This document shows positions 47,016-57,245 of a stretch of 64,000 bases of DNA, one piece after another (position 1 is the stretch's first letter; each line of letters starts with the position of its first letter). The notes under the pieces were generated by a model. The model had not been told where the DNA came from and ran no database searches. It was given only the letters and a program-made list of their open reading frames with translations. Position numbers and translations under genes: made by a program. Source of the stretch: Mycolicibacterium parafortuitum (GTDB lineage Bacteria; Actinomycetota; Actinomycetes; Mycobacteriales; Mycobacteriaceae); NCBI RefSeq assembly GCF_010725485.1, contig NZ_AP022598.1, positions 3,100,001 through 3,164,000 on the forward strand, read 5' to 3'.

Positions 47016-47426
47016 ATGACCGAGGCAGACCGGCAGGAGATCGCCGACGTGCAGGTGCGCTACGCCACCGGCATCGACCGCCGCGACTGGCCGCTGTTCC
47101 GCACCGTGTTCACCGAGGACTGCGAACTCGACTACGGCGAGATCGGCACCTGGAAGGGCGCGGACGCGGTCGTCGACTTCATGGTCACCACACACGACAT
47201 GATCGGACACTCACTGCACCGCATCACCAATCAGGCCGCGACGGTGCACGGCGACACCGCGACCGCGCACGCCTATGTCGATGCGCTGGTCATGGCGCCG
47301 GGCAACGCGTCCGGTGTGAACGCCGCCGGCTTCTACGACGACGAGCTGGTCCGTACCGAGGCGGGATGGCGGATCGCCAAGCGACGCTTCACGACTGTCG
47401 TCGTGCGGACCGTCACCTCGGGGTGA
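47016..47426 (+). CDS. SnoaL/NTF2-like protein
   Basis: A 136-residue alpha+beta cone protein (QEIADVQVRYATGIDRRDWPLFRTVF, ELDYGEIGTWKGADAVVDFM, HRITNQAATVHGDTATAHAY, DDELVRTEAGWRIAKRRF). The family contains ketosteroid isomerases, dehydratases and cyclases, so an isomerase or hydratase step in the pathway of the preceding genes is plausible. GAGGAGCAGGAAG gives the ribosome binding site. Last gene of the right arm; a hairpin follows. Confidence 0.83.
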   Translation: MTEADRQEIADVQVRYATGIDRRDWPLFRTVFTEDCELDYGEIGTWKGADAVVDFMVTTHDMIGHSLHRITNQAATVHGDTATAHAYVDALVMAPGNASGVNAAGFYDDELVRTEAGWRIAKRRFTTVVVRTVTSG

Positions 47427-47443
47427 TCGCGGCGATCACCCCG
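47419..47443. terminator. bidirectional hairpin between convergent genes
   Basis: CGGGGTGATCGC (47419-47430) and GCGATCACCCCG (47432-47443) are perfect 12-base arms around one base. The hairpin contains the stop codons of the SnoaL-like and TetR genes, which converge here. There is no U-run, which is usual for mycobacterial candidates. Confidence 0.6.
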
Positions 47444-48014
47444 GCCGCCGGCCGGTGCGTGGTTCGATGACGCGCGCCGCGGCCTCCACGGCGGCGGCCC
47501 GCCGCCTGGCGATCGTGGCGGGATCGTCGGTCTGTAGCTGAGGGTCGGGGGATGTCGCCCAGGACAATCCGATGGCGAACAGCATGACGATCAGTTCGTC
47601 GGGCTGCCACGCGGCGTCGGCATGACCCCCAGCTTGCGCTGCGGCGACCACCGCCGCCCCAGAGGTGGGGATCATGTCGGCATCGGGCGCGAAGAGCTCG
47701 AGCCCCTCCAGGCGTGCCCAGGTGATCATCCGGAGATGTTCTGGATGTGCCAGGGCGAGGTCGTAGATGTCGCCGACGAACTCCGCCAACGCTTCTGGGC
47801 GCGGTACCACAGCGGTGAAGAAGTGGGCGGCGTCGGCGGCGACGACTTCGCGGAACAGGGTCTCCTTGTCGCCGAAGTGGGCGTAGAGGCGTTCCCGGCT
47901 CGCTCGGGACTCCTTGACGACGCGGTCGATCCGGGCGCCGGCGAGCCCGTGCCGGGCGAACTCCGCCCGTGCGGCGGAAAGGATCTCGTCGCGCAGCTCT
48001 GCTCCTTTTCGCAT
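47436..48014 (-). CDS. TetR-family transcriptional regulator
   Basis: A 192-residue TetR protein. Helix-turn-helix: RDEILSAARAEFARHGLAGARIDRVVKESRASRERLYAHFGDKETLFREVV. It follows the acyltransferase by 7 bases on the same strand, so it is made with it. The near-palindrome at 48971 upstream of the pair is a likely autoregulatory site. Confidence 0.87.
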   Translation of the reverse strand: MRKGAELRDEILSAARAEFARHGLAGARIDRVVKESRASRERLYAHFGDKETLFREVVAADAAHFFTAVVPRPEALAEFVGDIYDLALAHPEHLRMITWARLEGLELFAPDADMIPTSGAAVVAAAQAGGHADAAWQPDELIVMLFAIGLSWATSPDPQLQTDDPATIARRRAAAVEAAARVIEPRTGRRPG

Positions 48015-48021
48015 CAGCGGG

Positions 48022-48882
48022 TCACCCGTGCGGTGTCGCGGCGAGGTGCCGGGCCAGCGGATTGAGGGCGCGGTACGGATCGTTTCGACGCACGCGCTGC
48101 AGATCCTGGAGATCGAATTCCAGTTGCGCCTGGACCTTCTCCTTGAGTTCGGTGACCCAAGTGTCAGGCGGGGTGCCGGCCGGCTCGATGGAGGAGATCG
48201 GGGCCCCGAATCGCAGATACATGCGCCGCGGCTGCGGGATCAGGGTGGGGCCGATGCCGCGCACCAGGGGCATTGCCATGTCGGGGCGGCCGCCGAGGCG
48301 CTCACCGAGCCAGCCGCTCGCCCGGCCGTAGAGGCTGTCACGTGTGGTGAGGCTCGTATAGACGTCGTCGCCGCCGACCAGGGCGGCGGTGACGATCGGG
48401 TAGTGGTGCTCGGCGGCGAGCCGGGCGAAACCATAACGGTTGTCCCAGCGCAGTTTGTACTCCTCGCCCTTGAACTTGCCGATCTCGCGTCCTCCGCCGG
48501 GGAACACCAGGATGGTGGCGTCCTGCTGCATGAGGGTCGTCGCGGACTCCGGGGAGCCCACGACGGCGCCGTAGGCCGCGATCAGATCGGCCTGCAGCCC
48601 CCGCATCTTCCCGAACTGTCGGTCGGCCAACGGGCGCACCTGTGAACCGATGGCCTGCCGGACGCAGTAGGGGATCAGCACGATCTCGGCGGCCGACATC
48701 TGGGTGTGGTTGCCCACGATCAGGAATCGTCCGTCGGCGGGGAGGTGCTCCACCCCTTCCACGTAGGGCTTGTACAGGCTCATCACCGGTTCGAGGTGGT
48801 CGGCGACGGTGGTCAGTGCGGTGCGGCAGAGTCGTTCGCCGAGCGATCGGTCTGCGCGGTCCGGGAGGGGCGTCGATGGCAT
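48022..48882 (-). CDS. PlsC-like 1-acylglycerol-phosphate acyltransferase family protein
   Basis: A 286-residue lysophospholipid acyltransferase-like protein. The GNHTQMSAAE block at about residues 56-65 stands where the family has NHxxxxD, so the catalytic His is present but the Asp position is Glu or shifted. Further blocks: LVFPGGGREIGKFKGEEYKLRW (FPEG-type acceptor motif) and PIVTAALVGGDDVY. It probably acylates a lysolipid or other alcohol at the membrane. Operon with the TetR gene downstream. Confidence 0.82.
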   Translation of the reverse strand: MPSTPLPDRADRSLGERLCRTALTTVADHLEPVMSLYKPYVEGVEHLPADGRFLIVGNHTQMSAAEIVLIPYCVRQAIGSQVRPLADRQFGKMRGLQADLIAAYGAVVGSPESATTLMQQDATILVFPGGGREIGKFKGEEYKLRWDNRYGFARLAAEHHYPIVTAALVGGDDVYTSLTTRDSLYGRASGWLGERLGGRPDMAMPLVRGIGPTLIPQPRRMYLRFGAPISSIEPAGTPPDTWVTELKEKVQAQLEFDLQDLQRVRRNDPYRALNPLARHLAATPHG

Positions 48883-48970
48883 GTACGTGGTTCGTCCTTT
48901 TTCGGAGTGGGTGGACGATCCGGTGATCGACGCAGACCCGTCAGCTCCGGTCTTTGTCCAGCATACCGAC

Positions 48971-48990
48971 CAGACGAACTGTTCTGTCTG
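48971..48990. promoter_or_regulatory. near-palindromic operator upstream of the acyltransferase-TetR pair
   Basis: CAGACGAACTGTTCTGTCTG contains the outer arms CAGAC/GTCTG and an inner GAAC-T-GTTC, slightly offset by one base. It lies about 90 bases before the acyltransferase start in a 160-base gap that holds no gene. A TetR site is the simplest reading. Confidence 0.5.
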
Positions 48991-49042
48991 TGCTGTTCCC
49001 CACGGCGCACGCGCGCCGGTACCGCGATGACCCGCGGGAAAG

Positions 49043-50362
49043 CTAGCCGGGCAGCGATTTCTGCAGGGGCCGTCTCGCGGTCTCCCGCATGGTCAGCACG
49101 GTCAGGAAGCTGACGATCGCGGCGGCGATCACGTAGTACGCCGGTGCGAGGTCGTTGCCGGTGCGTGACACCAGCCAGGTCGCGACATACGGTGCGGTGC
49201 CGCCGAAGACGGCCACCGAGACGTTGTAGCCGATCGAGTATCCGCTCGAACGGACCCGGGTCGCGAACAGTTCGGCACCGGCGGCCAACGACGTACTCAC
49301 GAACACCGCCTCGATGGCGGCCAGCGCGGCGTGGGCGGCGATCGCCGCCGACAGCGACCCGATGTTGAGGAGCAGGAACAGCGGGTAGGCGAACACGGCG
49401 AACGCGAGAGATCCGGCGATCAGCAACGGTTTGCGTCCCACCCGGTCGGAGAGCGCGCCCAACGGTGGAATGAGAACGATTCCGACCAGGCTGGCGACGG
49501 TGATGGACCAGAACGCGTCGGTCTTGGTGAACTCCAGTGTCTCGGTGAAATAGCTTGGCAGGAAGGTGTAGATGACATAGAAGCCCACGTTGTGGATCAC
49601 GACGAGTCCGATGATCTGCAGGATCGGGCGCCACGAGGTGGTGACCGCCTCCCTCAGCGGGGACTGCGAGACCTCGCCGGATTCGCGCAGGGACTCGAAC
49701 TCCGGGGTGTCACCGAGTTTGAGGCGGATGTAGAGGCCGACGACGCCGAGCAGGCCGGCGATCATGAACGGGATGCGCCAGCCGTAGGAGTTCATCGCGT
49801 CCTCGGACAGCCACGTCTCCAGAGCTGTCACGGTGACAGCGCCCGTCAGGAAGCCGACGACGACGGACCAGACCAGGAACGAGACCACGAATCCCCGGTG
49901 CCGGTCGGGTGCATACTCGGCGAGGAAGCATGCGCCGCTGCCGTATTCACCGCCTGCGGAGAACCCCTGCAGACAGCGCAGCACCAGCAACAGGACCGGG
50001 GCCAGCACGCCGATCGAGTCGTAGCTGGGGACCAGCCCGATCGCCAGGGTGGACGCCGACATCACCAGGATCACGATCGCCAGCACACGCTGGCGGCCGA
50101 TCCGGTCGCCCAGCGGGCCGAAGAAGAACCCGCCAAGCGGACGCATGAAGAACGCCGCCGCGAAGACGGCGAAAGTGCTGAGCAGAGCTGCGGTTTCGTC
50201 GCCGGAGGGGAAGAACTTGTCCGCGATGTAGGTGGCCAGGAAGCCATAGATCGCGAAGTCGAACCACTCGACGGTGTTGCCGATCGCCGCGCCGCGCACG
50301 GCCTGGCGAACGGCTTTGGGATCGGCTGCCGCGGGGGAGCGGCTGTCCTGCTCGACGGTCAT
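49043..50362 (-). CDS. MHS-family (ProP-like) metabolite:proton symporter
   Basis: A 439-residue major facilitator protein with twelve predicted helices. Metabolite:H+ symporter features are [42 protein letters not shown] (loop 2-3 motif), [20 protein letters not shown] and [13 protein letters not shown]. Relatives carry dicarboxylates, oxo acids or betaines. ATG at 50362 overlaps the upstream DUF1445 gene by 4 bases, so transporter and hydro-lyase-like protein probably handle the same compound. Confidence 0.9.
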   Translation of the reverse strand: MTVEQDSRSPAAADPKAVRQAVRGAAIGNTVEWFDFAIYGFLATYIADKFFPSGDETAALLSTFAVFAAAFFMRPLGGFFFGPLGDRIGRQRVLAIVILVMSASTLAIGLVPSYDSIGVLAPVLLLVLRCLQGFSAGGEYGSGACFLAEYAPDRHRGFVVSFLVWSVVVGFLTGAVTVTALETWLSEDAMNSYGWRIPFMIAGLLGVVGLYIRLKLGDTPEFESLRESGEVSQSPLREAVTTSWRPILQIIGLVVIHNVGFYVIYTFLPSYFTETLEFTKTDAFWSITVASLVGIVLIPPLGALSDRVGRKPLLIAGSLAFAVFAYPLFLLLNIGSLSAAIAAHAALAAIEAVFVSTSLAAGAELFATRVRSSGYSIGYNVSVAVFGGTAPYVATWLVSRTGNDLAPAYYVIAAAIVSFLTVLTMRETARRPLQKSLPG

Positions 50363-51198
50363 GGGTGTCCGTTCGGCGCCTCGGTGATGTGGTCCCGCGC
50401 GGCACTGTCGTAGTGCTCGTGCGGCCGGTCGGTGATGAACATGTGGCCCGGCGCATGGAAGATCGCCAGCGGTGGGGCGGCGTTCTGCGCGACGATCTGC
50501 GGTGTCACGCCGCACGCCCAGAACACCGGCACCTCGTCGGCGGCGATGCGCACCGGATCCCCGAAATCCGGTGCGCCGAGATCATCGATGCCCAGCCCCG
50601 CGGGGTCGCCGATATGCACCGGAGCGCCGTGCATCGCCGGGAAGCGACCGGTGATCTGCACCGCGCGGGGGACTTGATGGGCCGGCAGCGGACGCATCGA
50701 GACGACCATCGGTCCGTGGAATGCCCCGGCGCGGACACACTCCCGGTCGGTCACATACATCGGCACGTTCACGCCCTGCTGCTGGTGGGCGATCGGCAGA
50801 CCTGCCGCCGCGAGCGCCCATTCGAAGGTGAACGAGCAGCCGAGCAGGAACCCGACGAGGTGCTCGTCCCAGTACGGCGAGATGTCGGCGGGTTCGTCGG
50901 TGCACACACCGTCGCGCAGCACGCGGTAGCGGGGGAGATCGGTACGCAGATCAGCATCGGACGCTACCGACGCCGGGTGCGGGGACCCGGTGTCGGTCAC
51001 CTCCAACAGCGGGCAGGGCTGCGGGTTGCGCACACAGAACCGCAGGAAATCCAGGGCATGATCGTGCGGCAGTACGACCAGGTTGGCTTGAGCGAACCCT
51101 GTGGCCAGACCGCTGGTGGGGCCCGTGTGCCGGCCCGCGCGGATCGCCGCGCGGGCAGTGGCCGCGCGGTCGACGGACGGTGCCTTCACAGCACGCAT
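50359..51198 (-). CDS. DUF1445 (D-glutamate cyclase/putative hydro-lyase) family protein
   Basis: A 279-residue protein of the DUF1445 family ([78 protein letters not shown]). One member group is D-glutamate cyclase; others are annotated as hydro-lyases without proof. ATG at 51198 gives the normal family length; the upstream open frame is antisense/noncoding. First gene of a pair with the MHS transporter. Confidence 0.85.
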   Translation of the reverse strand: MRAVKAPSVDRAATARAAIRAGRHTGPTSGLATGFAQANLVVLPHDHALDFLRFCVRNPQPCPLLEVTDTGSPHPASVASDADLRTDLPRYRVLRDGVCTDEPADISPYWDEHLVGFLLGCSFTFEWALAAAGLPIAHQQQGVNVPMYVTDRECVRAGAFHGPMVVSMRPLPAHQVPRAVQITGRFPAMHGAPVHIGDPAGLGIDDLGAPDFGDPVRIAADEVPVFWACGVTPQIVAQNAAPPLAIFHAPGHMFITDRPHEHYDSAARDHITEAPNGHP

Positions 51199-51227
51199 AC
51201 GCGTGCATTCCCCGTCGCCGCCCGGAA

Positions 51228-52694
51228 CTAACGTGTGCGGGCGCTGAAGATGTCGGTGGGCGCGATCCGGCCGCGCAGCGTGGTCTGACCGGCCGCGACC
51301 CACTGCTGCTGCTCGTCGGCGCCGGCCCGGTCGCGGGCGGGCCCCGCGCACAGCGCCCTGGCGTCGAACTCCTTGGCATGGTCGGCAAGTCGGGCGGCTT
51401 CGTTCACCGCGTCTCCGACCACCGTGTACTCGTAGCGGTTCTCGGCGCCGATGTTGCCCGCGAACACCGGCCCCGCCGAGACACCGATCCCGAAATCGAC
51501 CGGCAATGCGCGTAGTTCCGTGGCCAGCGCGCGTGCGGTACCCATCGCCGCGGTCGCCGGGTCGTCGATGCGCAGCGGTGCGCCGAACACCGCCAACGCC
51601 GCGTCACCCTGGAACTTGTTGATCAGACCATGGTTCCGGTCGACCTCGGCGACCACGATGCGGAAGAAGTCGTTGAGGATCCCGGCCACCTCGTGGGGCT
51701 CGCGGTCGACGGCCAGCCGGGTCGAGCCGACGAGATCGATGAACAGGACCGCCACGTCGCGTTCGTCACCGGCGGACAGGTCGTCGTGGTCGTCGGCGAG
51801 TTCGACGGCGCGGCGCGCGACCTGTTCGCCGACGTGTCTGCCGAACAGGTCCTGTAGCCGGTCCCGCTCCCGCAGCCCCGCCACCATCCGGTTGAAACCG
51901 CTTTGCAGCCGCCCGATCTCGGACCACTCGTAGACCTCGATGGTGCGGTCGATCTTGCCCTTCTCGACGTCGGCCATCGCCGCGACGACCTCGTCGAGAG
52001 GGTCGGATATCGAGATGGACACCAGGATCATCGCGCGCAGGCCGAGTACGACGGCGACCAGTGCGAGCACCAGCAGGGCGAGCTCGATCGGGGTGGATTC
52101 GTCGAGCAGCCACTGCCGTGAGCGCAGGATCAGCAGCACCGCGATGGCCGAGCCGGGCAGCGCGGTGCAGACCATCCACATGATGAGCAGGCGGGCCCGT
52201 ACTCCCGGCGCGGGCAGACGCCCCGCGTCGCTGGGCACCCCGGCCAGCATCGGGCGCAGGGTGCGCAGCGTGAACAGAAATCCGGTGCACACGGTCGCGA
52301 TCGCGCCGAACAGCAGTGCGGTGGTGAGCACGACGAACACCGACGCGGCCGCGTCACGGTTCAACGGCACCAGCACCGCCGCGGTCAGGACCCACGGAGC
52401 CAGCGTGATCGCGGCCTGCCTGCGCATCGTCTTGGCGGCGGTCCGTATCTCCGCCGGTGACGGGCGCCGCCCGTCCTTGAGCCACCGCAGCGACGGCCGC
52501 AGGATCAGCACCGCACCCACCGCCACCGTCGTCGCGCCGATCAGCGTGACGGCCACCGAGGTGACGACATTGCCGACGGTGATGACGCTGCGGCCGGTCA
52601 GCGCGACGACGATCGCGACGACCTCACCGACGGTGAGCAGATAGGCCGACGTCAGGCCTGCGGCGTACCTGGTCAGCAGGCGGCGTGGCCTCAC
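51228..52694 (-). CDS. membrane class III adenylate cyclase with HAMP domain (second copy)
   Basis: A 488-residue cyclase of the same design as the one at 6185: about six helices in the first 235 residues, a HAMP region (SISDPLDEVVAAMADVEKGKIDR), then the catalytic domain with FIDLVGSTRL, NKFQGDAALAVFGAP and EYTVVGDAVNEAARL. The Lys and the Asn/Arg of the active site are conserved. The C-terminal 25 residues are low-complexity. GTG start. It stands alone between DUF1445 and the small conserved protein. Confidence 0.9.
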   Translation of the reverse strand: MRPRRLLTRYAAGLTSAYLLTVGEVVAIVVALTGRSVITVGNVVTSVAVTLIGATTVAVGAVLILRPSLRWLKDGRRPSPAEIRTAAKTMRRQAAITLAPWVLTAAVLVPLNRDAAASVFVVLTTALLFGAIATVCTGFLFTLRTLRPMLAGVPSDAGRLPAPGVRARLLIMWMVCTALPGSAIAVLLILRSRQWLLDESTPIELALLVLALVAVVLGLRAMILVSISISDPLDEVVAAMADVEKGKIDRTIEVYEWSEIGRLQSGFNRMVAGLRERDRLQDLFGRHVGEQVARRAVELADDHDDLSAGDERDVAVLFIDLVGSTRLAVDREPHEVAGILNDFFRIVVAEVDRNHGLINKFQGDAALAVFGAPLRIDDPATAAMGTARALATELRALPVDFGIGVSAGPVFAGNIGAENRYEYTVVGDAVNEAARLADHAKEFDARALCAGPARDRAGADEQQQWVAAGQTTLRGRIAPTDIFSARTR

Positions 52695-52753
52695 ACGGCC
52701 GAAGGTATCAGCAGCCCGCGACGCGCGGCTCCGCCCGGGCCGCCACGCGGGAC

Positions 52754-53056
52754 TCAGTCGCTGGCGGGCAGCGGCTTGGCCTCCTTGAGCGACAACGGGG
52801 TGGTGCCGACGCTGATCGTGCCCTTCCCCGCCTTCGTGACAAGAACCTCGGCGCCGCCGTCGTCGACGTAGCGCTTACCCATCAGGTTGCCGTCGGCCAG
52901 CGAATCATCCAGTGACAGGCTCGAATCCGCGGCGTCGCCGACGGGGATCGCGGGCGCTCCACCGATCCGCAGGTCGTCGAGCGACTCGGAGCTGCGAACC
53001 ACGATCACCTGTGTGTCGCAGACCTGGCTCTGCAGTCGGGTGCCGTTCTTGATCAT
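52754..53056 (-). CDS. conserved hypothetical protein, 100 residues
   Basis: A soluble 100-residue protein without a recognised domain. It begins MIKNGTRLQSQVCDTQVIVVRSSESLDDLRIGGAPAIP and contains alternating beta-prone segments, with a single Cys13. A GGAGCCCACC purine stretch precedes the ATG. It lies 40 bases downstream of the acyl-CoA ligase on the same strand and may be the last gene of that transcript. Function not assigned. Confidence 0.72.
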   Translation of the reverse strand: MIKNGTRLQSQVCDTQVIVVRSSESLDDLRIGGAPAIPVGDAADSSLSLDDSLADGNLMGKRYVDDGGAEVLVTKAGKGTISVGTTPLSLKEAKPLPASD

Positions 53057-53096
53057 GGGTGGGCTCCTTGTGTCACACCGGCTGGGCCGGCAATTG

Positions 53097-54605
53097 TTAA
53101 ACGGCCGGCTGCGCCGGCGATGGATCCTGGTTCAGTTCGCTGATGAGTTCGCGACGTAGCACTTTGCCGGTCGCGTTGGTGGGCAGTTCCTCCCGGAAGA
53201 TCACCCGGTCGGGGGTGCGGGACCCTCGTAGCTGGGATCGTACGTGGGCGCGTAGCTCTTCGGGGTCGGGCTGGGCGCCGTGGTGGGCGACGACGACGGC
53301 GACGATGATCTGGCCCCATTGCGGGTCGTCGGCGCCGACGACGGCGCAGTCGCGGACGTGGGGGTGTTCGACGAGGACGTCCTCGATTTCGGCGGGGGCG
53401 ATGTTCTCTCCGCCGCGGATGATGGTGTCGTCGGAGCGGCCGCCGATGAACAGGTAGCCCGCCTCGTCGAGGTAGGCGACGTCCTTGGTGGGGAACCAGC
53501 CGTTTGCGTCGAGCACGGAGCCGATGCCGGTGTATTTGCCCGATACCTGCTCGCCGCGCACGTACAGCTCGCCGGGTTCGTTGGGGCCGAGTACGGTGCC
53601 GTCGTCGGCGCGGATCTGGACTTCGATGCCGGGGACGGGTTGGCCGACCGAACCGAGGCGGCGCATCGCGGCGTCGTCGGTGGCGGTCAGGGCGGCGCGG
53701 TGGTCGTCGGGGGTCAGCACCGCGATCGTCGAGCTGGTTTCGGTCAGCCCGTAGGCGTTGACGAAGCCGACGTCGGGCAGTAGCGAGAGCGCTTTGCGGA
53801 CCAGCGGCAGCGGGACTTTCGAGCCACCGTAGGCCAGGGTGCGCAAGGTGGGCAGCGTGGTGTGGGTGGTCTCCAGCACGGTGACGATGCGGTCGAGCAT
53901 GGTGGGCACCACGGTGGCGGAGGTGACGCGTTCAGCGGCGACGAGGTCGACCCAGCGCTGGGCGTCGAAATGGCGCAGGTACACCATCTTGCGGCCGGCG
54001 TAGAGGTTCGACAGTGCGGCGCTGACTCCGGCGATGTGATACGGCGGGACGCAGATCAGTGCGGCGTCGTCGGGTTCGGCGGAGGCGAACTCGACGGTGC
54101 CCATGATGTAGCTGGTCAGGTTGGTGTGGCTGAGCTCGACGGCCTTGGGTGTGGAGGTGGTGCCGGAGGTGAACAGCACGACGCCGACCGAGTCTGGGTC
54201 GGCGAACTGGGCGGCGGGTTCGGCGGTGCGTGCCGCGGTGAGGAATTCGGCTGAACCGATGGTGCGGTAGCTGTCACCGACCGCGTCGCGGTATTCGTCG
54301 TCGACGACGACCAGCGGGTCGGGCAATCGGTCCAGCAGCGCGCGCAGGCCTTCGGCGGAGAGTCGGTAGTTCAGCGGGGTCACCGGGATCGCCGCGCGTG
54401 CGGAGGCGAACAACAGCAGCGGCAGCATGGCCCCGCCGGTGCCGACGTAGGCGAGGTGGCGGGCCCCGGAGGCGGTGATCACGCCGGCGCCGCCGTCGGC
54501 CAGCGTGCTCAATTCGGCGGTGCTCAGCCGTAACTCGTCGCAGACCAGCGCGGTCCGGTCGGGATCGGTTTCGGCGGCCATCTCCAACAACAGCGAAATA
54601 CTCAT
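53097..54605 (-). CDS. AMP-dependent acyl-CoA synthetase
   Basis: A 502-residue ANL-superfamily ligase. AMP-binding loop VVLFTSGTTSTPKAVELSH, YGLTE(T)SS, and the hinge/Lys region GWFPTKDVAYLDEAGYLFIGGRSDDTIIRGGENIAPAEIE and TNATGKVLRRE are intact. It activates a carboxylic acid to acyl-CoA. The ATG at 54605 overlaps the SDR stop by 4 bases, so it is the second gene of the leftward arm of the mutase island. A separate ligase begins at 60227. Confidence 0.9.
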   Translation of the reverse strand: MSISLLLEMAAETDPDRTALVCDELRLSTAELSTLADGGAGVITASGARHLAYVGTGGAMLPLLLFASARAAIPVTPLNYRLSAEGLRALLDRLPDPLVVVDDEYRDAVGDSYRTIGSAEFLTAARTAEPAAQFADPDSVGVVLFTSGTTSTPKAVELSHTNLTSYIMGTVEFASAEPDDAALICVPPYHIAGVSAALSNLYAGRKMVYLRHFDAQRWVDLVAAERVTSATVVPTMLDRIVTVLETTHTTLPTLRTLAYGGSKVPLPLVRKALSLLPDVGFVNAYGLTETSSTIAVLTPDDHRAALTATDDAAMRRLGSVGQPVPGIEVQIRADDGTVLGPNEPGELYVRGEQVSGKYTGIGSVLDANGWFPTKDVAYLDEAGYLFIGGRSDDTIIRGGENIAPAEIEDVLVEHPHVRDCAVVGADDPQWGQIIVAVVVAHHGAQPDPEELRAHVRSQLRGSRTPDRVIFREELPTNATGKVLRRELISELNQDPSPAQPAV

Positions 54606-55471
54606 GAGGTGCGCTCGTCGACGAAGATGTCCAGGATCGGTTCGTCGCCGCCGCCGTAGCCCGACAGGTCGGTGACCCCGGACTCGGCGAGAATCCCCGA
54701 GTCGATGAAGCATCGCCCGTTCACCTCACCCGGTGGGCGGCTCAGGATCTGGACCGCGGCATCGGCCATGATCTCGGGGCTGCGGGACGCCTTCACCAGG
54801 TCGTCCCCGTCGGCGAGGTTGGTCACCGCCGACGTCGCGATGTAGGTCTCGGGCCACAGGCAGCTGAATCCGATTCCGGCGGCGCCGTTTTCCCGGCCGT
54901 ACTCCTGCGCCCAGCCCAGCGACAGCAGGGTCATCCCGTACTTGGACAGCGTGTAGGACGGGTGCGCGCCCAGCCAGTGCGGGTTCATGTTCAGAGGGGG
55001 TGCCAACGTCAGCACGTGCGCCCCGGGAGACTCGCGCAGGTAGGGCAGCGCGGCCTTCGTCAGCAGGAATGTGCCGCGGACATTGATGTCCATCATCAGA
55101 TCGAACTTCTTCGCCGACAGATGCTCGGTCGGCTCTGTCGCGATCGCGCTGGCGTTGTTGACCACGACGTCGACGCCGCCGAAGTGCTCGACGGCGGTGT
55201 CGATCGCGCGTGCGACGTCTTCTTCCTTACGGACGTCTCCGACGACCGCGACCCCCTTGCCGCCGGCCGCCTCCACCTCGGCCACCGCGGTGTGCACGGT
55301 GCCGGGGAGTTTCGGATGCGGTTCGGCGGTCTTGGCCAGCAGCACGACATTGGCGCCGTGCCGGGCCGCACCGAGCGCGATGGCGAGGCCGATTCCGCGG
55401 CTGCCGCCCGAGACCACGACGGTGCGGTCGGCGAACGATGTCTGGCTGGACGTACGCGACTCCGACGCCAC
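54602..55471 (-). CDS. HSDL2-like short-chain dehydrogenase
   Basis: A 289-residue classical SDR. Cofactor site SGGSRGIG at 21-28 and NNAS at 105-108. The Tyr173-x3-Lys177 pair lies in SYTLSKYG. The catalytic serine position, SPPLN in the HSDL2-type proteins it resembles, is Ala156 (LTLAPPLN). The GTG at 55471 is chosen because AAGGGGG precedes it by 5 bases. An ATG at 55507 lies inside the predicted -10 box TAAAAT and would not be transcribed. Likely oxidises or reduces an acyl-CoA or alcohol intermediate; catalysis without Ser is doubtful. Confidence 0.85.
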   Translation of the reverse strand: MASESRTSSQTSFADRTVVVSGGSRGIGLAIALGAARHGANVVLLAKTAEPHPKLPGTVHTAVAEVEAAGGKGVAVVGDVRKEEDVARAIDTAVEHFGGVDVVVNNASAIATEPTEHLSAKKFDLMMDINVRGTFLLTKAALPYLRESPGAHVLTLAPPLNMNPHWLGAHPSYTLSKYGMTLLSLGWAQEYGRENGAAGIGFSCLWPETYIATSAVTNLADGDDLVKASRSPEIMADAAVQILSRPPGEVNGRCFIDSGILAESGVTDLSGYGGGDEPILDIFVDERTS

Positions 55472-55496
55472 GGTGGCCCCCTTCTGGGTAGATAGT

Positions 55497-55511
55497 GCCG
55501 TTCTCATTTTA
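55497..55511. promoter_or_regulatory. promoter -10 and TTCTCATTTT box of the leftward SDR-ligase operon
   Basis: GCCGTTCTCATTTTA contains, on the minus strand, TAAAAT (55511-55506) as a strong -10. The overlapping TTCTCATTTT recurs at 55606-55619 in the mutase promoter with 12 of 14 bases identical. A repressor bound here would cover the -10. Confidence 0.45.
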
Positions 55512-55604
55512 GGCGAATCCCATAATCGCTGTGTACCGGGGCTTCGACCCTTCGGACCCGGGTGTCGCACCTACTGCTGCGTGCAGCTTTCCCTCAGACG
55601 GTAT

Positions 55605-55632
55605 TGGCATTCTCATTTTTTGCAAGTACGTT
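55605..55632 (+). promoter_or_regulatory. promoter of the B12 mutase genes, leaderless
   Basis: TTGGCA (55605-55610) and TACGTT (55627-55632) with 16 bases between. The start codon ATG at 55641 is 8 bases after the -10 and no ribosome binding site exists, so the message should be leaderless. The box GGCATTCTCATTTT (55606-55619) sits inside the promoter. Confidence 0.45.
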
Positions 55633-55640
55633 ATCCAACG

Positions 55641-57230
<1,590 letters not shown>

Positions 57231-57245
57231 TAGGAGAGTGTTCTG

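Noticed and set aside
55472..55570. ATG start at 55507 for the HSDL2-like SDR
   Set aside because: It overlaps the predicted -10 box TAAAAT, so it would lie upstream of the transcript. GTG at 55471 has a proper ribosome binding site.
55508..55640. Cobalamin riboswitch upstream of the B12 mutase
   Set aside because: No B12-box or large structured leader is visible, and the mutase message appears leaderless.
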